Of a stretch of 64,000 nt of DNA, positions 45,326-55,807 are shown in pieces. The position numbers were made by a program, and so were the translations under genes. This DNA is from Luidia sarsii (lineage: Eukaryota > Echinodermata > Asteroidea > Paxillosida > Luidiidae). The notes beneath the pieces are model-generated. The model did not search any database and had not been told where the DNA came from. It saw only the letters and a program-made list of their open reading frames with translations. The DNA is taken from contig OX465102.1 in assembly GCA_949987565.1 (NCBI GenBank), forward strand, positions 17,078,506 to 17,142,505, in the 5' to 3' direction. The number at the start of each line of letters is the position of its first letter. Within the stretch, counting starts at the first letter, position 1.

Positions 45326-47810
45326 TAGAGGTTTTTTCACATGACGTCACCTGACCGGCAAAGGCTAATTTATTAGCATGTCTGCAGGAGCGCCCAAATC
45401 CTCGGAAGCGCATGGAAATCTTAAATCTGAGTACATGTATTTCCATTGGACATTTCATGACTCGTAGGCGCGCGCGTTCCGCGTACATCCGCGCGAATTA
45501 CGCTGACCTGCAGAAAGCGCGTGACTGATAAACCTCAGTCTGTAGGGCCTATACCTGAGTACAGCAAAAAAAATCATGCATAGGTTGATCAATGGCTGCA
45601 CTAGAACTGACTCTTTGCAATGCATGCCGTAAGTAGTTATTAATCGTCAATTTGAAATCATCCATGTAAGGAAGCGCTGGTAATACGTGGCCAGGTGGAA
45701 CCGGGTTATCAGGCTTATGCCGACCCTGTAATGCACCCGTTGTCATTTAACTCGTGTGCCGATGGCGCTCTCGTCCAAAGATCGCAACGGAGCGCTTATT
45801 TTAGCCAATCCTGGGCGCGCCGCGCGCACTCACTGCGCGCACTCACATCGTCGCGTCACCCTCTGAGATGGCGCCACGTTGGCGCCATCGCCCGAAATCT
45901 ATTTATAGCCTCGCCGCGTCGAACGCCACAAGTCATGGCTTTAGTCTTAGACGGTCTCAGCTTAGCTGTAGTCTAAGCTCATTGCCTTAAGCCTGTCAGG
46001 AGGCAGTGACGAGTGAAACGCTCACTCCCAATTGCAAGTTACCTTTGGGGACTTGGGACTTATCAAAAGTACAGAGTTTTGACGGCCGCGGAGAACCGAT
46101 CATCGAATTTTAAACTTCGAAGCTTGACGATAATCCCTCGAAGTTTGCATGCATTATAAACGGCATGAGAGCATATAATGGCTGTACGCGTTTGGCTCAA
46201 TATCGAAAAATCAGGAGGGCCCGTCGCTTCGATATCCCGGCAGGAACTTTCGCAAAGGTAGAGTGACTGTTTTTCAAAACTTGGACAATAGGCCGACCGG
46301 TGCCCGGATTCGGGCCGCCCGGCTCACAGCAACACCACCTCCGCTACCTGGTAAATGATGAGCAGAGAGGACCCACGTGCAAGGGCGCGCCAAGGAGAGG
46401 GGTCATGGATTCTGCACGAGAGCATGCAGCGACTATATGCCACCTTCAGCCTGCCCTACGTTGAAATGCTCGCCGTGTACGACAAACGCTTCCTCCATTC
46501 TTGGACTCACGCAGCTTTTTTTTTTTTTTTTTTTTTTGGGGGGGTTTATACCTGACGTCATTACTAGCGAAGTATAGGCGAGGCACATTTGACGGTCTTC
46601 CATTCAATCCAATTCAATTTGATGCCCGTCAAGTCGGCCTAGTCCGATCCAATTCATTCCGTCTCCACGCGGCTCAGTTTCGCTTAATCTGAGCGGGCTG
46701 ACGTCAATGAAATTAGGGGCTCATGGGGAGGGAGAGAAATACAATGGACTCGCATGAAGAAAAAAAAAGATAATGGGGAGAGGAATGTCAGGAAAAAAAA
46801 GACAGAATGTAAAAAAACTAAAAAATCAAGGGGAAAAAAAAAACCGTCGCGCTTCTGAAAGACGATCGAGCTATCTGACGATTCGAAAAGCCTGTGTAAC
46901 TGGTAACCCGACACCCTCGTAAGGAATTCAGGTTTGTTATCACCGCCTTCATGCCTGCATGGTACTCGTTCAATCATCAAAAGGGAAGTCTTGGCGTTTG
47001 CATCTTATGGGGAAAAAGGGCTTCGATGAGGTCCCTATATCTCTTAGCTAACCTCCTGTCACTAGGGGACTTCTTGATTGAACTCGAGATAATTTACGAT
47101 GGCGAGGTTCCCTACCCTGTGGGGAGGGTCCTCTGAAAAGACACGTGGGGTGGGGGTGGGGGGCTTCTGATTGTCAGCGCGCCCGACGATTGAATTAATG
47201 CCATTTTTGACGCTGTCAGATGATCAATAGAATCAAACGCACAACGGACAGAACCACGACCTTGGCGATTACGCTGCTGGAGTGACTCTCCCAGATTGAG
47301 AGAGTTTCCGTGGAAAAGAAAAAAACAAATCCTGCTTTCGTTCCATAATATGCGGCGCACGCATGATTTGATACTCCGGACTGCATGCGTTAGTGAAAGG
47401 GAACACGTCGGTCAGGTCGCCATGGTCACGCCAGGGCCGGACCCGTCCGCCCTCGAAGGTGACGGGAAGTGGCGCAATCGGCGTCAGTTTATATTGAGCG
47501 TCGTCGCGCCTGCGCAGACCGACTGACAAGGCAGGCCAGGTGCGCACGGAGCGTCGTCGCCTGATGGCCGCAATGGCTGCTGCAAGTTTCTCAGCACACG
47601 GTTGCAGAACACTACATCGGGCCACATTTAAAGCCAGACACGCCCCAAATTACAAGCGAAATTGGAGAGTGAACCCCAAGATTGTCTTAAGCTTCACTAT
47701 TCTACAATATAATTAGGTAATAAGCCTCCAAAGACTCCTTTATTAGAAACAAGTCGTGGGGTTCACGCTTTATGATAATGAGCTCCGCGGAGCCATCTTG
47801 GATTGATTTA
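45326..47810. other. Intron 3 segment, mostly unique DNA
   Basis: Contains ACATGACGTCACC (45339-45351, a CRE-like TGACGTCA), a CpG-rich stretch (45780-45930), a motif copy (46213-46268) and a T23/G7 run (46516-46545). No gene recognised. Confidence 0.5.
46213..46268 (+). repeat. Hammerhead-like motif, diverged copy
   Basis: GGGCCCGTCGCTTCGATATC then CGGCAGGAACTTTCGCAAAG keeps the family order (GGNCTGACGTTTCGATC, GCAGGACCTTTCTCAAAGG). Confidence 0.5.
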
Positions 47811-48001
47811 GGTCTCTTGTCAAAAAAGATCATCGGTTGAGTGCCGGTTGAATTCATCCGACCGATAAAATTTCCCCCGGTAGAAAACCGATTGTACTGG
47901 ACTCTGGGGTAAAAAAACACGCGATGGCCCTCCGGTGAAAATGACATCGGACGGGTCAAATCATCTGATACTCAACCGATGATCTTTTTGACGAGAGTCC
48001 T
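47811..48001. mobile_element. MITE with CAAAAAGATCATCGG ends (family 3, copy 2)
   Basis: Same orientation and length as 36533-36722; the shared centre includes CCCGGTAGAAAACCGATTGT. Ends GGTCTCTTGTC and GACGAGAGTCC, with TA-containing borders. Confidence 0.85.
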
Positions 48002-48232
48002 TAGTGTGCTGCAACCACACCACTCGGTCTCGAAGCCCTCCTCCCCCCTCCTCTACCTTGCAAACCGTGCCTTAGAAATACCCAGCAGACTGGTAGTAGG
48101 ACTCGGACTCGAACCCGACTCCAGTCTCGTCTTCCCGTGACTCGGATATGGACTCGTGTGATGATGACAACAAAACCATGACTCGGAATCGGACGCGCTC
48201 ACTCGCGTGACTTGCAAAACGAGTGGTCGTTG

Positions 48233-48442
48233 CTTATGGGCTTCGGCTCCGGCTTCGTCTCTGTCATCCAAATGCTGAAATACAAGTTGGAGTTCTTCGT
48301 TGAAGTTGAAGCTTCGGATTCCTTTTCATAACTCAGTCAAACATTCAAAAATGATGCCAAAGGCTTCCTATTTGCATGCCTTGTACTTGAAATGGATGTA
48401 AGAACTAGAGACGAAGCCGGAGCCTGAGCCTAAGCCGGGCTT
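48233..48442. mobile_element. MITE family 4, copy 2 (end-truncated)
   Basis: Aligned to 39549-39770: GGGCTTCGGCTCCGGCTTCG on the left, AAGCCGGAGCCTGAGCCTAA on the right, and the same centre (TTGGAGTTCTTCGTTGAAGT). The outermost GGGCCCTTTTCC on each side is missing. Confidence 0.75.
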
Positions 48443-48737
48443 GTATTTGTGCATTAGGGGACATACATAGATCAAATGATTTTTATCTCAACGGAATATT
48501 TCTTGACTATTTCATCGATATATACTTTGCGAGAAGGCCTATTAGTACTATTACACGTGATTCGGAAAATACGAAATGTTTCCAATGCAGTATGAATTAG
48601 AATCTAAAATTTAATTGTGACTCGTCACTCGACCTGAATGACACGGGACTCAGGCCCGAAAGACGCGACCCGGGCTTGGGATGGGAATCGATACTTTGTC
48701 ACTCGAATACAAATCTAATTGAAAATTAGAAAACTTT
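48443..48737. other. Intron 3 segment, nothing specific
   Basis: No feature recognised. ACTCG-rich stretches near 48100-48210 and 48620-48710 recur on either side of the MITE, a weak local similarity. Confidence 0.4.
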
Positions 48738-48806
48738 GACTGCACCGTACTTGAACCCGGGACCTCTGGATTAACCTACCAGTGCAGAATTCAATTCTAC
48801 AATACT
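48738..48806 (-). repeat. tRNA-derived SINE head (21790 family)
   Basis: Minus strand shares GCACTGGTAGGTTAATCCAG then AGGTCCCGGGTTCAAGT with the family; the anticodon stem CTGGT/TCCAG and B box are kept, the 5' half is eroded. Confidence 0.6.
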
Positions 48807-49494
48807 GTACACCACGCTGAGTGATGTGGTATACGAAGTTGGCAAGTGAAATCTGTGTCTGCAATAACTCACAGCAGGATGTACGATCAACAACAAAAAT
48901 AAAAACATTCAGCTCGACGTAAAGCCAACTAAAAGGATTTCAGGCTTTGCGTGTTGGCAGACACAATGAAGAAATGCATATACAGACAGGTCTCATTTGG
49001 CCAATGTCTAAGTCATATTTTTAAGTATTTTCCCTCCAAGACAGTTAGGGCACACTGGTTGTTACGTCTTTAGCACCAAGTTTCTTTTTGGAACCAATTT
49101 CGCGAGGAGAGGTTCCATTGTTACTGAAGGACTAGGAGCGCATAATAGTCACCCCCTGTCACGTCTATCCATCCATCCAATCATCCATAGAAACAGAACA
49201 CTGGACCCGTGAGATGAAAGCACGCCCTTGCACGAACCGGGTCCGAACGTCAGTCTCAACTCACCACCAAGCCTAGTGCACAAATAAATCGGGCAAGTCA
49301 CCAATCGAGCCCAAACTGCTTGCACGCGACTAGGAGAGCACGGCGCGGTTGCCACATCTGCCCCATAAAAACCCCACAAGCTTCGCTTTGGACTTCAACA
49401 AGACACTCTCAGTTTCGGGATAGGGCAACCGCATGTGGTATTTTTCTTTTCAGGATTGATATCAATCATGCATACGAAACGAAACTGACTATCC
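48807..49494. other. Intron 3 segment, nothing specific
   Basis: Unique-looking DNA; no gene or family recognised. Confidence 0.5.
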
Positions 49495-49795
49495 AGTGAA
49501 ACAAGGCGTTACACTAAACCTCTCTACATCTCTCTCCATCCTCCTCTCTCTCCCCGTTCCCATCTTACATTTTCTGTATCATCTATTTTTTTTCCGCTGT
49601 CTCCCTCTCTCGATCTCTTACGTTTCTATCTCTCTCATTTCTCTCTAAATCACTTTCATTTATATCTCTCTCCTTTCGCTCTCTCTATCTCTCTCCCTCT
49701 CCTTTCTCTCTCTCTATCCCTCTCCCTCTCCTTTCTCTCTATCTCTTTCACGTTTTTCTCCTCTTTCTCTCTCCTGTCTGTATCCATTCCCTCTC
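49495..49795. repeat. CT-rich pyrimidine tract
   Basis: Degenerate CTCTCTATCTCTCTCC repeats; a short (AT)n run follows at 49828-49841. Confidence 0.9.
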
Positions 49796-50099
49796 GAGAT
49801 ATGTACAGAATCAAATGTGTATAAAAAATATATATATATAAAACGTACACTAACTCTGGTCTTTGCTGACAGATTGCCTGTGCATTCTAATGAACAGCCG
49901 TGTAGAAAACTCGATGACTGGCAATCCCATCACCTCAATTTAATTTGAGGCCCAATCGTGCTAGTCCTGTACGTCTAAAGCGAATATTTCCTCAATCAAT
50001 CATTTCGCTGCTGCCCCTCCTGAAATTGCCAAGGACAGTCGAAATTCGACCGGCTGTTCCACCGCCTCCAATATCGCGATCAAGCCAGAATAGACAACA

Positions 50100-50470
50100 A
50101 AAAAGAAAAACACTGCATGGGGATAGCGATGGATACAAAAAAGGGGGCAGAAATGGCGAGGGAAACAGAGGGGGAGGCAGAGGCGAGGATAGATACAAAC
50201 ATACACACAGACAGAGACGTGGGTAGGGACAGATACTTAATTAGAGAGGGAGACAGGAACAGTGAAAAAAGAGACAGGGATAAAATTAGAGCCAGAGTGA
50301 CACGGGATGAGGCAGATGCAAAAGGAGAGATGCGGACAGATGCTGAGTCAGAGTCACAATACCGAGGCAGAGGCAGAGGCAGAGGCAGAGACCAAGGCAG
50401 AGTCCGATTCAATGGCTGAGACTGAGGCAGAGACAGAGGCAGAGGTAGAGATAGAGATAGAGACTTAGAC
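50100..50470. repeat. GA/GAGGCA-rich purine tract
   Basis: Degenerate purine repeats, with clean GAGGCAGAGGCA units near 50363-50390 and GATAGAGATAGAGA at the right end. Confidence 0.85.
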
Positions 50471-51079
50471 GCGGTGGGAAGCAAGGAATGAACCGCTCAC
50501 AGTCCATCCCGCGATACACACAAAAACACAGCGATAACGAGAGTCGCTCGTTTCAAAGGCCAATGGATAAGCGTTGGCCGCTTGGTCGCCAAGGAACGCA
50601 AGCCCTGCGTCGTCAGAAATAGAACGCATTCAAATCAGTTGTCTTCCTCGTCCGTAACTCTGAGCATTTCGGTTGAGCTACAATTCTTTTATTTCCGCTC
50701 TCGAAGGAGCGGTTTGTCCCCGACATGAATGGCAAAGTGCCTTTCGGCATGTCAGTGTTGAACGGAGACGGTAGTCAATAATTCAACGACGGAATGTTTC
50801 TAATTGCGCGTTAAAAGCAATGACCATTAAAAAAAACACGAGTGTCCTTTAATCTGTCGAATAGCAAAATCGAATATAGCTGTAATAGTCTCTGTATTGA
50901 AAGCTGTGTGCTTTTACGTGGGAAATCTAAGAACGCGACAGTGGAGCCCCTTGGAAGTGTAATTTTTGCATTTTCATGCATTATCATGTTAGATAACCTA
51001 CTTTTTAGACACCATGGTCATCCAAGTTGATAAAAGTGGTAAAATTCTGTGGTAAAATATACCATTGGTATGTTCGTGT
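50471..51079. other. Intron 3 segment, nothing specific
   Basis: Unique-looking DNA; no gene or family recognised. Confidence 0.5.
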
Positions 51080-51317
51080 GGCGGCCATCTTGGAAAAATG
51101 GGCGGCCATCTTGAATTTAAAGTGGCCTGTGAACTTCATTTCAAAAGTAAGCTTCTGAGAGATTTCAGAGTACCAGATTTGGATTCTACATGGTCGAAAA
51201 TGTGTAGATTGATGTCAAAATCACCCACATTGGGCAAACATGTGGATATTTAAGACATAAAGTAATATTTTGATAACCGATATGGCGGCCATCTTGAAAA
51301 TGGGTGGCCATCTTGAA
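51080..51317. promoter_or_regulatory. Four GGCCATCTTG sites (YY1-like) in a local duplication
   Basis: GTGGCGGCCATCTTGG, GGGCGGCCATCTTGAA, ATGGCGGCCATCTTGAA and GGTGGCCATCTTGAA occur as two pairs about 200 bp apart. Each pair is followed by TTTMAAGTGGCC, so the block is a partial duplication. GCCATCTTG matches the known YY1 core. The role is only inferred; it may be a repeat family rather than an enhancer. Confidence 0.45.
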
Positions 51318-52649
51318 TTTCAAGTGGCCCGCGTATTTTTTTCAAAAAGAGTGATGTCTAAGGAGTATTTGTACCAAATTTGGTGCTTGCATCACAATTC
51401 GAAAGGTTCTTTCGGTTATCTGCCCCACTAGTACATGTAAATAGAGAAATAGAGTAGCCCCAATTTACGGCAGAAATGCCAGAGGCGATTAGTCAATTAA
51501 GTTATCCAAGCGTGTGTCCATTTTCTGCTTGAACTAGGTGTCTAAGTGGACCTCATTCCTGAGGGAGATGCCCCTCACATCGATTGTCCTACTTACCGGC
51601 AAATGATCAATCGCTGTTCCACACACGGACACTGTTTTAATCATCTAGATAGACCTTGGTAGAAAAAAAAAAAAGATCGTGCAGAAATAAGCAAATAGAA
51701 TACAATGCTATTGGTCATGAACAGAATCAAGAGGATTATTTAAAGGTATAAGGTTATATGGCAAAGGCAAAGGCATTCATCCCACAATTAACACAGGCGC
51801 TATTCTTCCGGTCCCTTAGTCTCATTGGCCAATTGGCATTACATCATGTTTATGCATATTGACGCATCCTCTGTACTCTATATTTTGGCCAATCAGAGTA
51901 AAGAGTGTACATGAATATGCATAACATTACCAGGAACGAGCTCCAGGAAGAATGCTGTTGCCGGGTGAATATCACTTCTAATGGGGCGGATGGTAACGAC
52001 ATCCGGATGAATATACACTTCCTTATCTAAGATTTGATGCTCAGCTCTGTAGCATTCGTCCTGAGATAAATGCTTCCTACTTGTATTGATTTAAGAAATA
52101 TACAGTCTGTAGTATATGAATGTGTTTACTCTTAAAAGGAACTGATTTAGTTGAGGATTTCACGTCCACTTCAATCAGGGCCGTGGATCCGTGGATCCGT
52201 TGGTTCCTCCAGCAGGTATGCACACTGTGCAGTGCGGTGGAGGGAACCAGCGACCGGGATCCGGATCCGTCCATACCTGATCATTTGTGGGGGTGAGCAC
52301 GATATGAAATGATGCCTGAAATTCGAAGTATATACCGACACCAATTACGCATTTGAATTTACCTGTCTGTTGCAATACATATAACAGTCCAGCAGTCTAG
52401 GGATCTGAAGTGCACAAACACATTGGCGATAAGCGCGAGCCTCTTTTTCTTAGTGGAGTCAGACATTGGTATCTTTTTGACATTTGAGAATATCATTGCA
52501 GCTCCCATCTCAAGGAACAAAAACGCGGGATAACTGCGGTAAGATGCGGCCGCTCTTAATATAATAAGGCAGAGCCTCGCTTCGGTTTGCAGAGCACCCA
52601 GGTGACTCGTGGAGGATTAATCAGCAAACCACTTAGATGTGGAGGGACG
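51318..52649. other. Intron 3 segment with an imperfect inverted repeat
   Basis: At about 51790-51965, GTTTATGCATATTGACGCAT is mirrored by ATGAATATGCATAAC, with GGCCAAT on both sides and ATTCTTCC/GGAAGAAT at the outer ends. It is possibly a decayed foldback element. The rest is unique. Confidence 0.4.
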
Positions 52650-52685
52650 GGGGCGGGGCGGGGCGGGGCGGGGCGGGGGGGGGCA
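52650..52685. repeat. (GGGGC)n run
   Basis: GGGGCGGGGCGGGGC followed by a G9 run; a compact sense-strand G-quadruplex candidate. Confidence 0.9.
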
Positions 52686-52865
52686 GGGCCCACGAATCGT
52701 TCACATCACGCAAACAAACATGATATACTCTTGGTAGGCTGATGCACCAGACGAACCGAAGTACGGATTGATCGTTCGAAACGGAACCTCAATAAATAGA
52801 CCACACGATAACCTCTTTTGCTTGCCCTTCATAATTAAAAACGAAAACACCGGGCAGTGTACACA

Positions 52866-53700
52866 ATGGGGAATGGGGTCAATGGGGGTCTATACTGTCC
52901 CATTTCTAGGCGAATGGAGAATGGGGCCAATGGGGGTCTATACTGTCCCATTTCTAGGCTAATGGGGCCAATGGGTGTATATACTGTCCCATTTCTAGGC
53001 GAATGGGGAATGGGGCCAATGGAGGTCTATACTGTTCCATTTCTAGGCGAATGGGGAATGGGGTCAATGGGGGTCTATACTGTCCCATTTCTAGGCGAAT
53101 GGGGAAGGGGGTCAATGGGGGTCTATACTGTCCCATTTCTAGGCGAATGGGGAATGGGGTCAATGGGGGTCTATACTGTCCCATTTCTAGGCGAATGGAG
53201 AATGGGGCCAATGGGGGTCTATACTGTCCCATTTCTAGGCTAATGGGGCCAATGGGTGTATATACTGTCCCATTTCTAGGCGAATGGGCAATGGGGCCAA
53301 TGGGGTCTATACTGTCCAATTTCTATTCGAATGGGGCCAATGGGGGTCTATACTGTTCCATTTCTAGGCGAATGGGGAATGGGTCCAATGGGGGTCTATA
53401 CTGTCCCAAGTTCTAAGCGAATGGGCAATGGGACCAATGGGGTCTATATTGTCCCATTTCTAGGCGAATAGGGCCAATGGGGGTCTATACTGTCCCATTT
53501 CTAGGCGAATGGGGCCAATGGGGGTCTATTATACTGTCCCATTTCTAGGCGAATGGGGAATGGGGCCAATGGGTGTCTATACTGTCCCATTTCTAGGCGA
53601 ATGGGGCCAATGGGGTCTATATTGTCCCATTTCTAGGCGAATGGGCAATGGGGCCAATGGGGGTCTATACTGTCCTATTTCTAGGCGAATTGGGAGTGGG
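52866..53700. repeat. 48-bp minisatellite, about 17 units
   Basis: The consensus unit runs GCGAATGGGGAATGGGGTCA, ATGGGGGTCTATACTGTCCC, ATTTCTAG (48 bp). Shorter units lack the GAATGGG duplication (about 41 bp). Since 48 is a multiple of three, full units keep frame and give open frames on both strands with a 16-residue period (GNGVNGGLYCPISRRM). These are repeat translations. Confidence 0.95.
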
Positions 53701-53852
53701 GACCTGCGATCATAGCGCTTCGAAATTATGCATTTTGGGAAGATGTGTACGAACTACAAGATTGCAAAACGTGTCGATAGCAGCGATTTTGCAACATTAA
53801 CTCAAAGAATGTGGGAACACTACAATCCATTTGGGAGTTGTTGATATTCAGC
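53701..53852. other. Spacer between two minisatellites
   Basis: Unique DNA; nothing recognised. Confidence 0.5.
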
Positions 53853-53995
53853 AGTGTAGTCACAAATTGTAGCATTGTAGTCACAAATTGTAACATTGTA
53901 GTCACTAATTGTAGCATTGTAGTCACAAATTGTAGCATTGTAGTCACAAATTGTAGCATTGTAGTCACAAATGGTAGCATTGTAGTCACAAATTT
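53853..53995. repeat. 21-bp tandem repeat, about 7 units
   Basis: Units TAGTCACAAATTGTAGCATT plus G with few changes; the + frame reads VVTNCSI and the minus frame FVTTMLQ. Confidence 0.95.
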
Positions 53996-54851
53996 ATGTT
54001 GTGTTTTTGGCATAGGCCTATATGAAACCTCTTTTGGGTTGTATCAAATCAGAATAGACTCCAGCTATTATCAATGGGCAATATTATACATATTCCCTCC
54101 TTATGTACCAAATGGTGTCTAACATCAGGCTTCCGTGTAATAAAAATCAACCTGTAGTTCGAATCAATTATTCCTCATCATCAATGTCAAAACGTGTCTT
54201 TCAGCTGAGAAGGTCGTCCACTAATGTGCTTGTCTTGCGCATTACATCTGGCCGTGTATAGGCAGGCAAGAATACCAGAGCGCCGGAATGGAATATCAAA
54301 TTTCCTGCCGTGGAAAAACTCGGCGAAGGCTGTCCTCGTAATCATTGAAATTGATGGCCGATGGAGACTTTAGAGTGCCCCCCCCCCCCATTAGCGCGCT
54401 AATGAGATAACAAACACTCCCGTATACTTCAAAAGGTTGCTGCATTGATTCTGAAATCTCACGCTTAAGATCCGCATGAAATTAAAGCTACAAGGCTTGG
54501 AGGTAAAGCTCCGTTGTAAGCCGTCACTGCTCGAGCTCATTGAATTTGACACGCACACACAATGGTCTTTTACGGCGTAAATAATTGAATCCCTTGCCAA
54601 ATGGGGGCGCTATATCGAACGATCGTTCAGCAAAACTGCGTCCGATAATTAGTCAAACGTTTATTCAGGTTTAATAGGTGCCTACTCGGATCGTCACTCA
54701 ACGAATGAAGGCCTAATAATGGATTTTATAAGTACAACCTAGGAAATTCCATTAGCTTAATTGAGTGTACACAGTGCATGTTTATGGGAATCGGATACAC
54801 CATCTCGAAATTGGTCGCGGAAATACTGAAGAGACCTCCACATAAAAGACC
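53996..54851. other. Intron 3 segment, nothing specific
   Basis: Unique-looking DNA with a C11 run (54379-54389); no gene or family recognised. Confidence 0.5.
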
Positions 54852-54945
54852 CGTGGCACGATAATGTGATAATGGACGGTTTCTTAAAACAAAAATATTA
54901 TTGTGCGGTTCAACTCCCATCTCGGGTTCAAGTCCCGGTGTACAC
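54852..54945 (+). repeat. tRNA-like element (+ strand)
   Basis: CTCGGGTTCAAGTCCCGG (54921-54938) is a perfect T arm with B box GGTTCAAGTCC. Upstream GTGGCACGATAATGTG is a weak A box, and the distance is long. Probably a tRNA-derived repeat. Confidence 0.45.
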
Positions 54946-55322
54946 ATTCAAGGGAAAGGGGAACTCGATGGATGAATGCTCTGATTTAACCAGTTGAAGG
55001 AATGAAATGCAGTTATTCTGAAGCAGTACTGGAGCCCAAAACCATTCGACAATGCGTAGTAAAAGTTCACGTTCCATAACCACCAAAATGAGATACCAAT
55101 CCCTATCCGCATCGCTCGAACGGTGGTGCTAGTCAGAACTCAGAACCAATATTTACCAATACAGTTTTATTGAATAGTCATTCAGCATTTTTTTTTTCAT
55201 GACAGGACATCATGAAAGAAAAACCAGATATTCCAATTACGAAAAGAGTAAACATGCAAACGTGTGGCAAACTGCATACTGACTAAGGTGACCCAAATGC
55301 AGACCTCTTAGATTATATAGGA

Positions 55323-55369
55323 GAGGGTCTGACGTTTCGATCCTAGCAGTACCTTTCTCGAAGGCAGAC
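55323..55369 (+). repeat. Hammerhead-like motif, best single copy
   Basis: GAGGGTCTGACGTTTCGATC, then CTAGCAGTACCTTTCTCGAAGGCAG. Read on the minus strand it gives CTTCGAGAAAGGT, a hairpin, then GATCGAAACGTC. This resembles a hammerhead core (CUGANGA, stem II, GAAAC), though the catalytic G8 position appears changed. Confidence 0.7.
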
Positions 55370-55735
55370 AATCAATTTTAGCATCCTCAATTTAATATCT
55401 GTGCGGAGAGGTTAGGTCATTAAAATCCAGCTGACCGAGTTGATATAAGACGAAATTCCTTTGAGGAAGAGCAAATCAAAGTTGTACTGGGAGTACATGA
55501 AGTGTTCATGTGCATGCACAGAATAGAAGCTGCCTATCTATGTAGCTGCCTCCTGGGTCTCCTCTACCCTTGGCACCCACCCTCACACCGACACACTCCA
55601 GTGAACTCCTTCTCACTCCGATGGTCACACTGGGTGGAAAGATCCTGCACGCTCCATGGGCGGGAAAGATTCTCCACACTTCAGTGCTTACACCAACCTT
55701 ATATACACCGGTGATAGTTGGAATCCAGCAGTCTC
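55370..55735. other. Intron 3 segment before the stem-loop
   Basis: Open + frame at 55570-55770 without a known domain. CCACACTTCAGTGCTTACAC-type sequence leads directly into the hammerhead-like core. It is probably the body of a retroelement-derived repeat, but that is not shown. Confidence 0.4.
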
Positions 55736-55765
55736 CTGACGACGGGTACACACTTTACCCGAAAC
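55736..55765 (+). ncRNA. Hammerhead-core-like sequence
   Basis: CTGACGA (55736-55742), then a 5-bp stem GGGTA/TACCC with its loop (55744-55760), then GAAAC (55761-55765). This is the order CUGANGA, stem II, GAAA of the hammerhead ribozyme core, except for one extra base (C55743) before stem II. Such cores are known from Penelope-like elements and retrozymes of animals. Stem III and the cleavage triplet are not evident, so activity is doubtful. Confidence 0.4.
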
Positions 55766-55776
55766 GTTGAGTTACC

Positions 55777-55807
55777 GGCTCTTTTCAGAGCCATACTTCT
55801 TGAAAGA
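55777..55807 (+). terminator. Histone-type mRNA 3' stem-loop with purine-rich downstream element
   Basis: GGCTCTTTTCAGAGCC (55777-55792) is a 6-bp stem with a UUUC loop, identical to the canonical metazoan replication-dependent histone 3' stem-loop that binds SLBP. Ten bases later is GAAAGA (55802-55807), resembling the U7-binding histone downstream element (CAAGAAAGA in sea urchins). The usual 3' flank ACCCA is replaced by ATACT. No histone reading frame lies within several kb on either strand. Confidence 0.65.

Noticed and set aside
46300..46352. tRNA-like element on the minus strand
   Set aside because: B-box match poor and no anticodon stem; may be a very old SINE but not supportable.
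52857..53416. Repeat protein reading GGLYCPISRRM
   Set aside because: Equal opening on the opposite strand and frame breaks at the 41-bp units show it follows from the 48-bp minisatellite.
53853..53995. CRISPR-like regular array
   Set aside because: Units are contiguous 21-mers with no unique spacers, in a eukaryotic intron.
55502..55770. Histone gene ending at the 55777 stem-loop
   Set aside because: Neither + frame upstream resembles any core or linker histone, which are highly conserved and would be recognisable.
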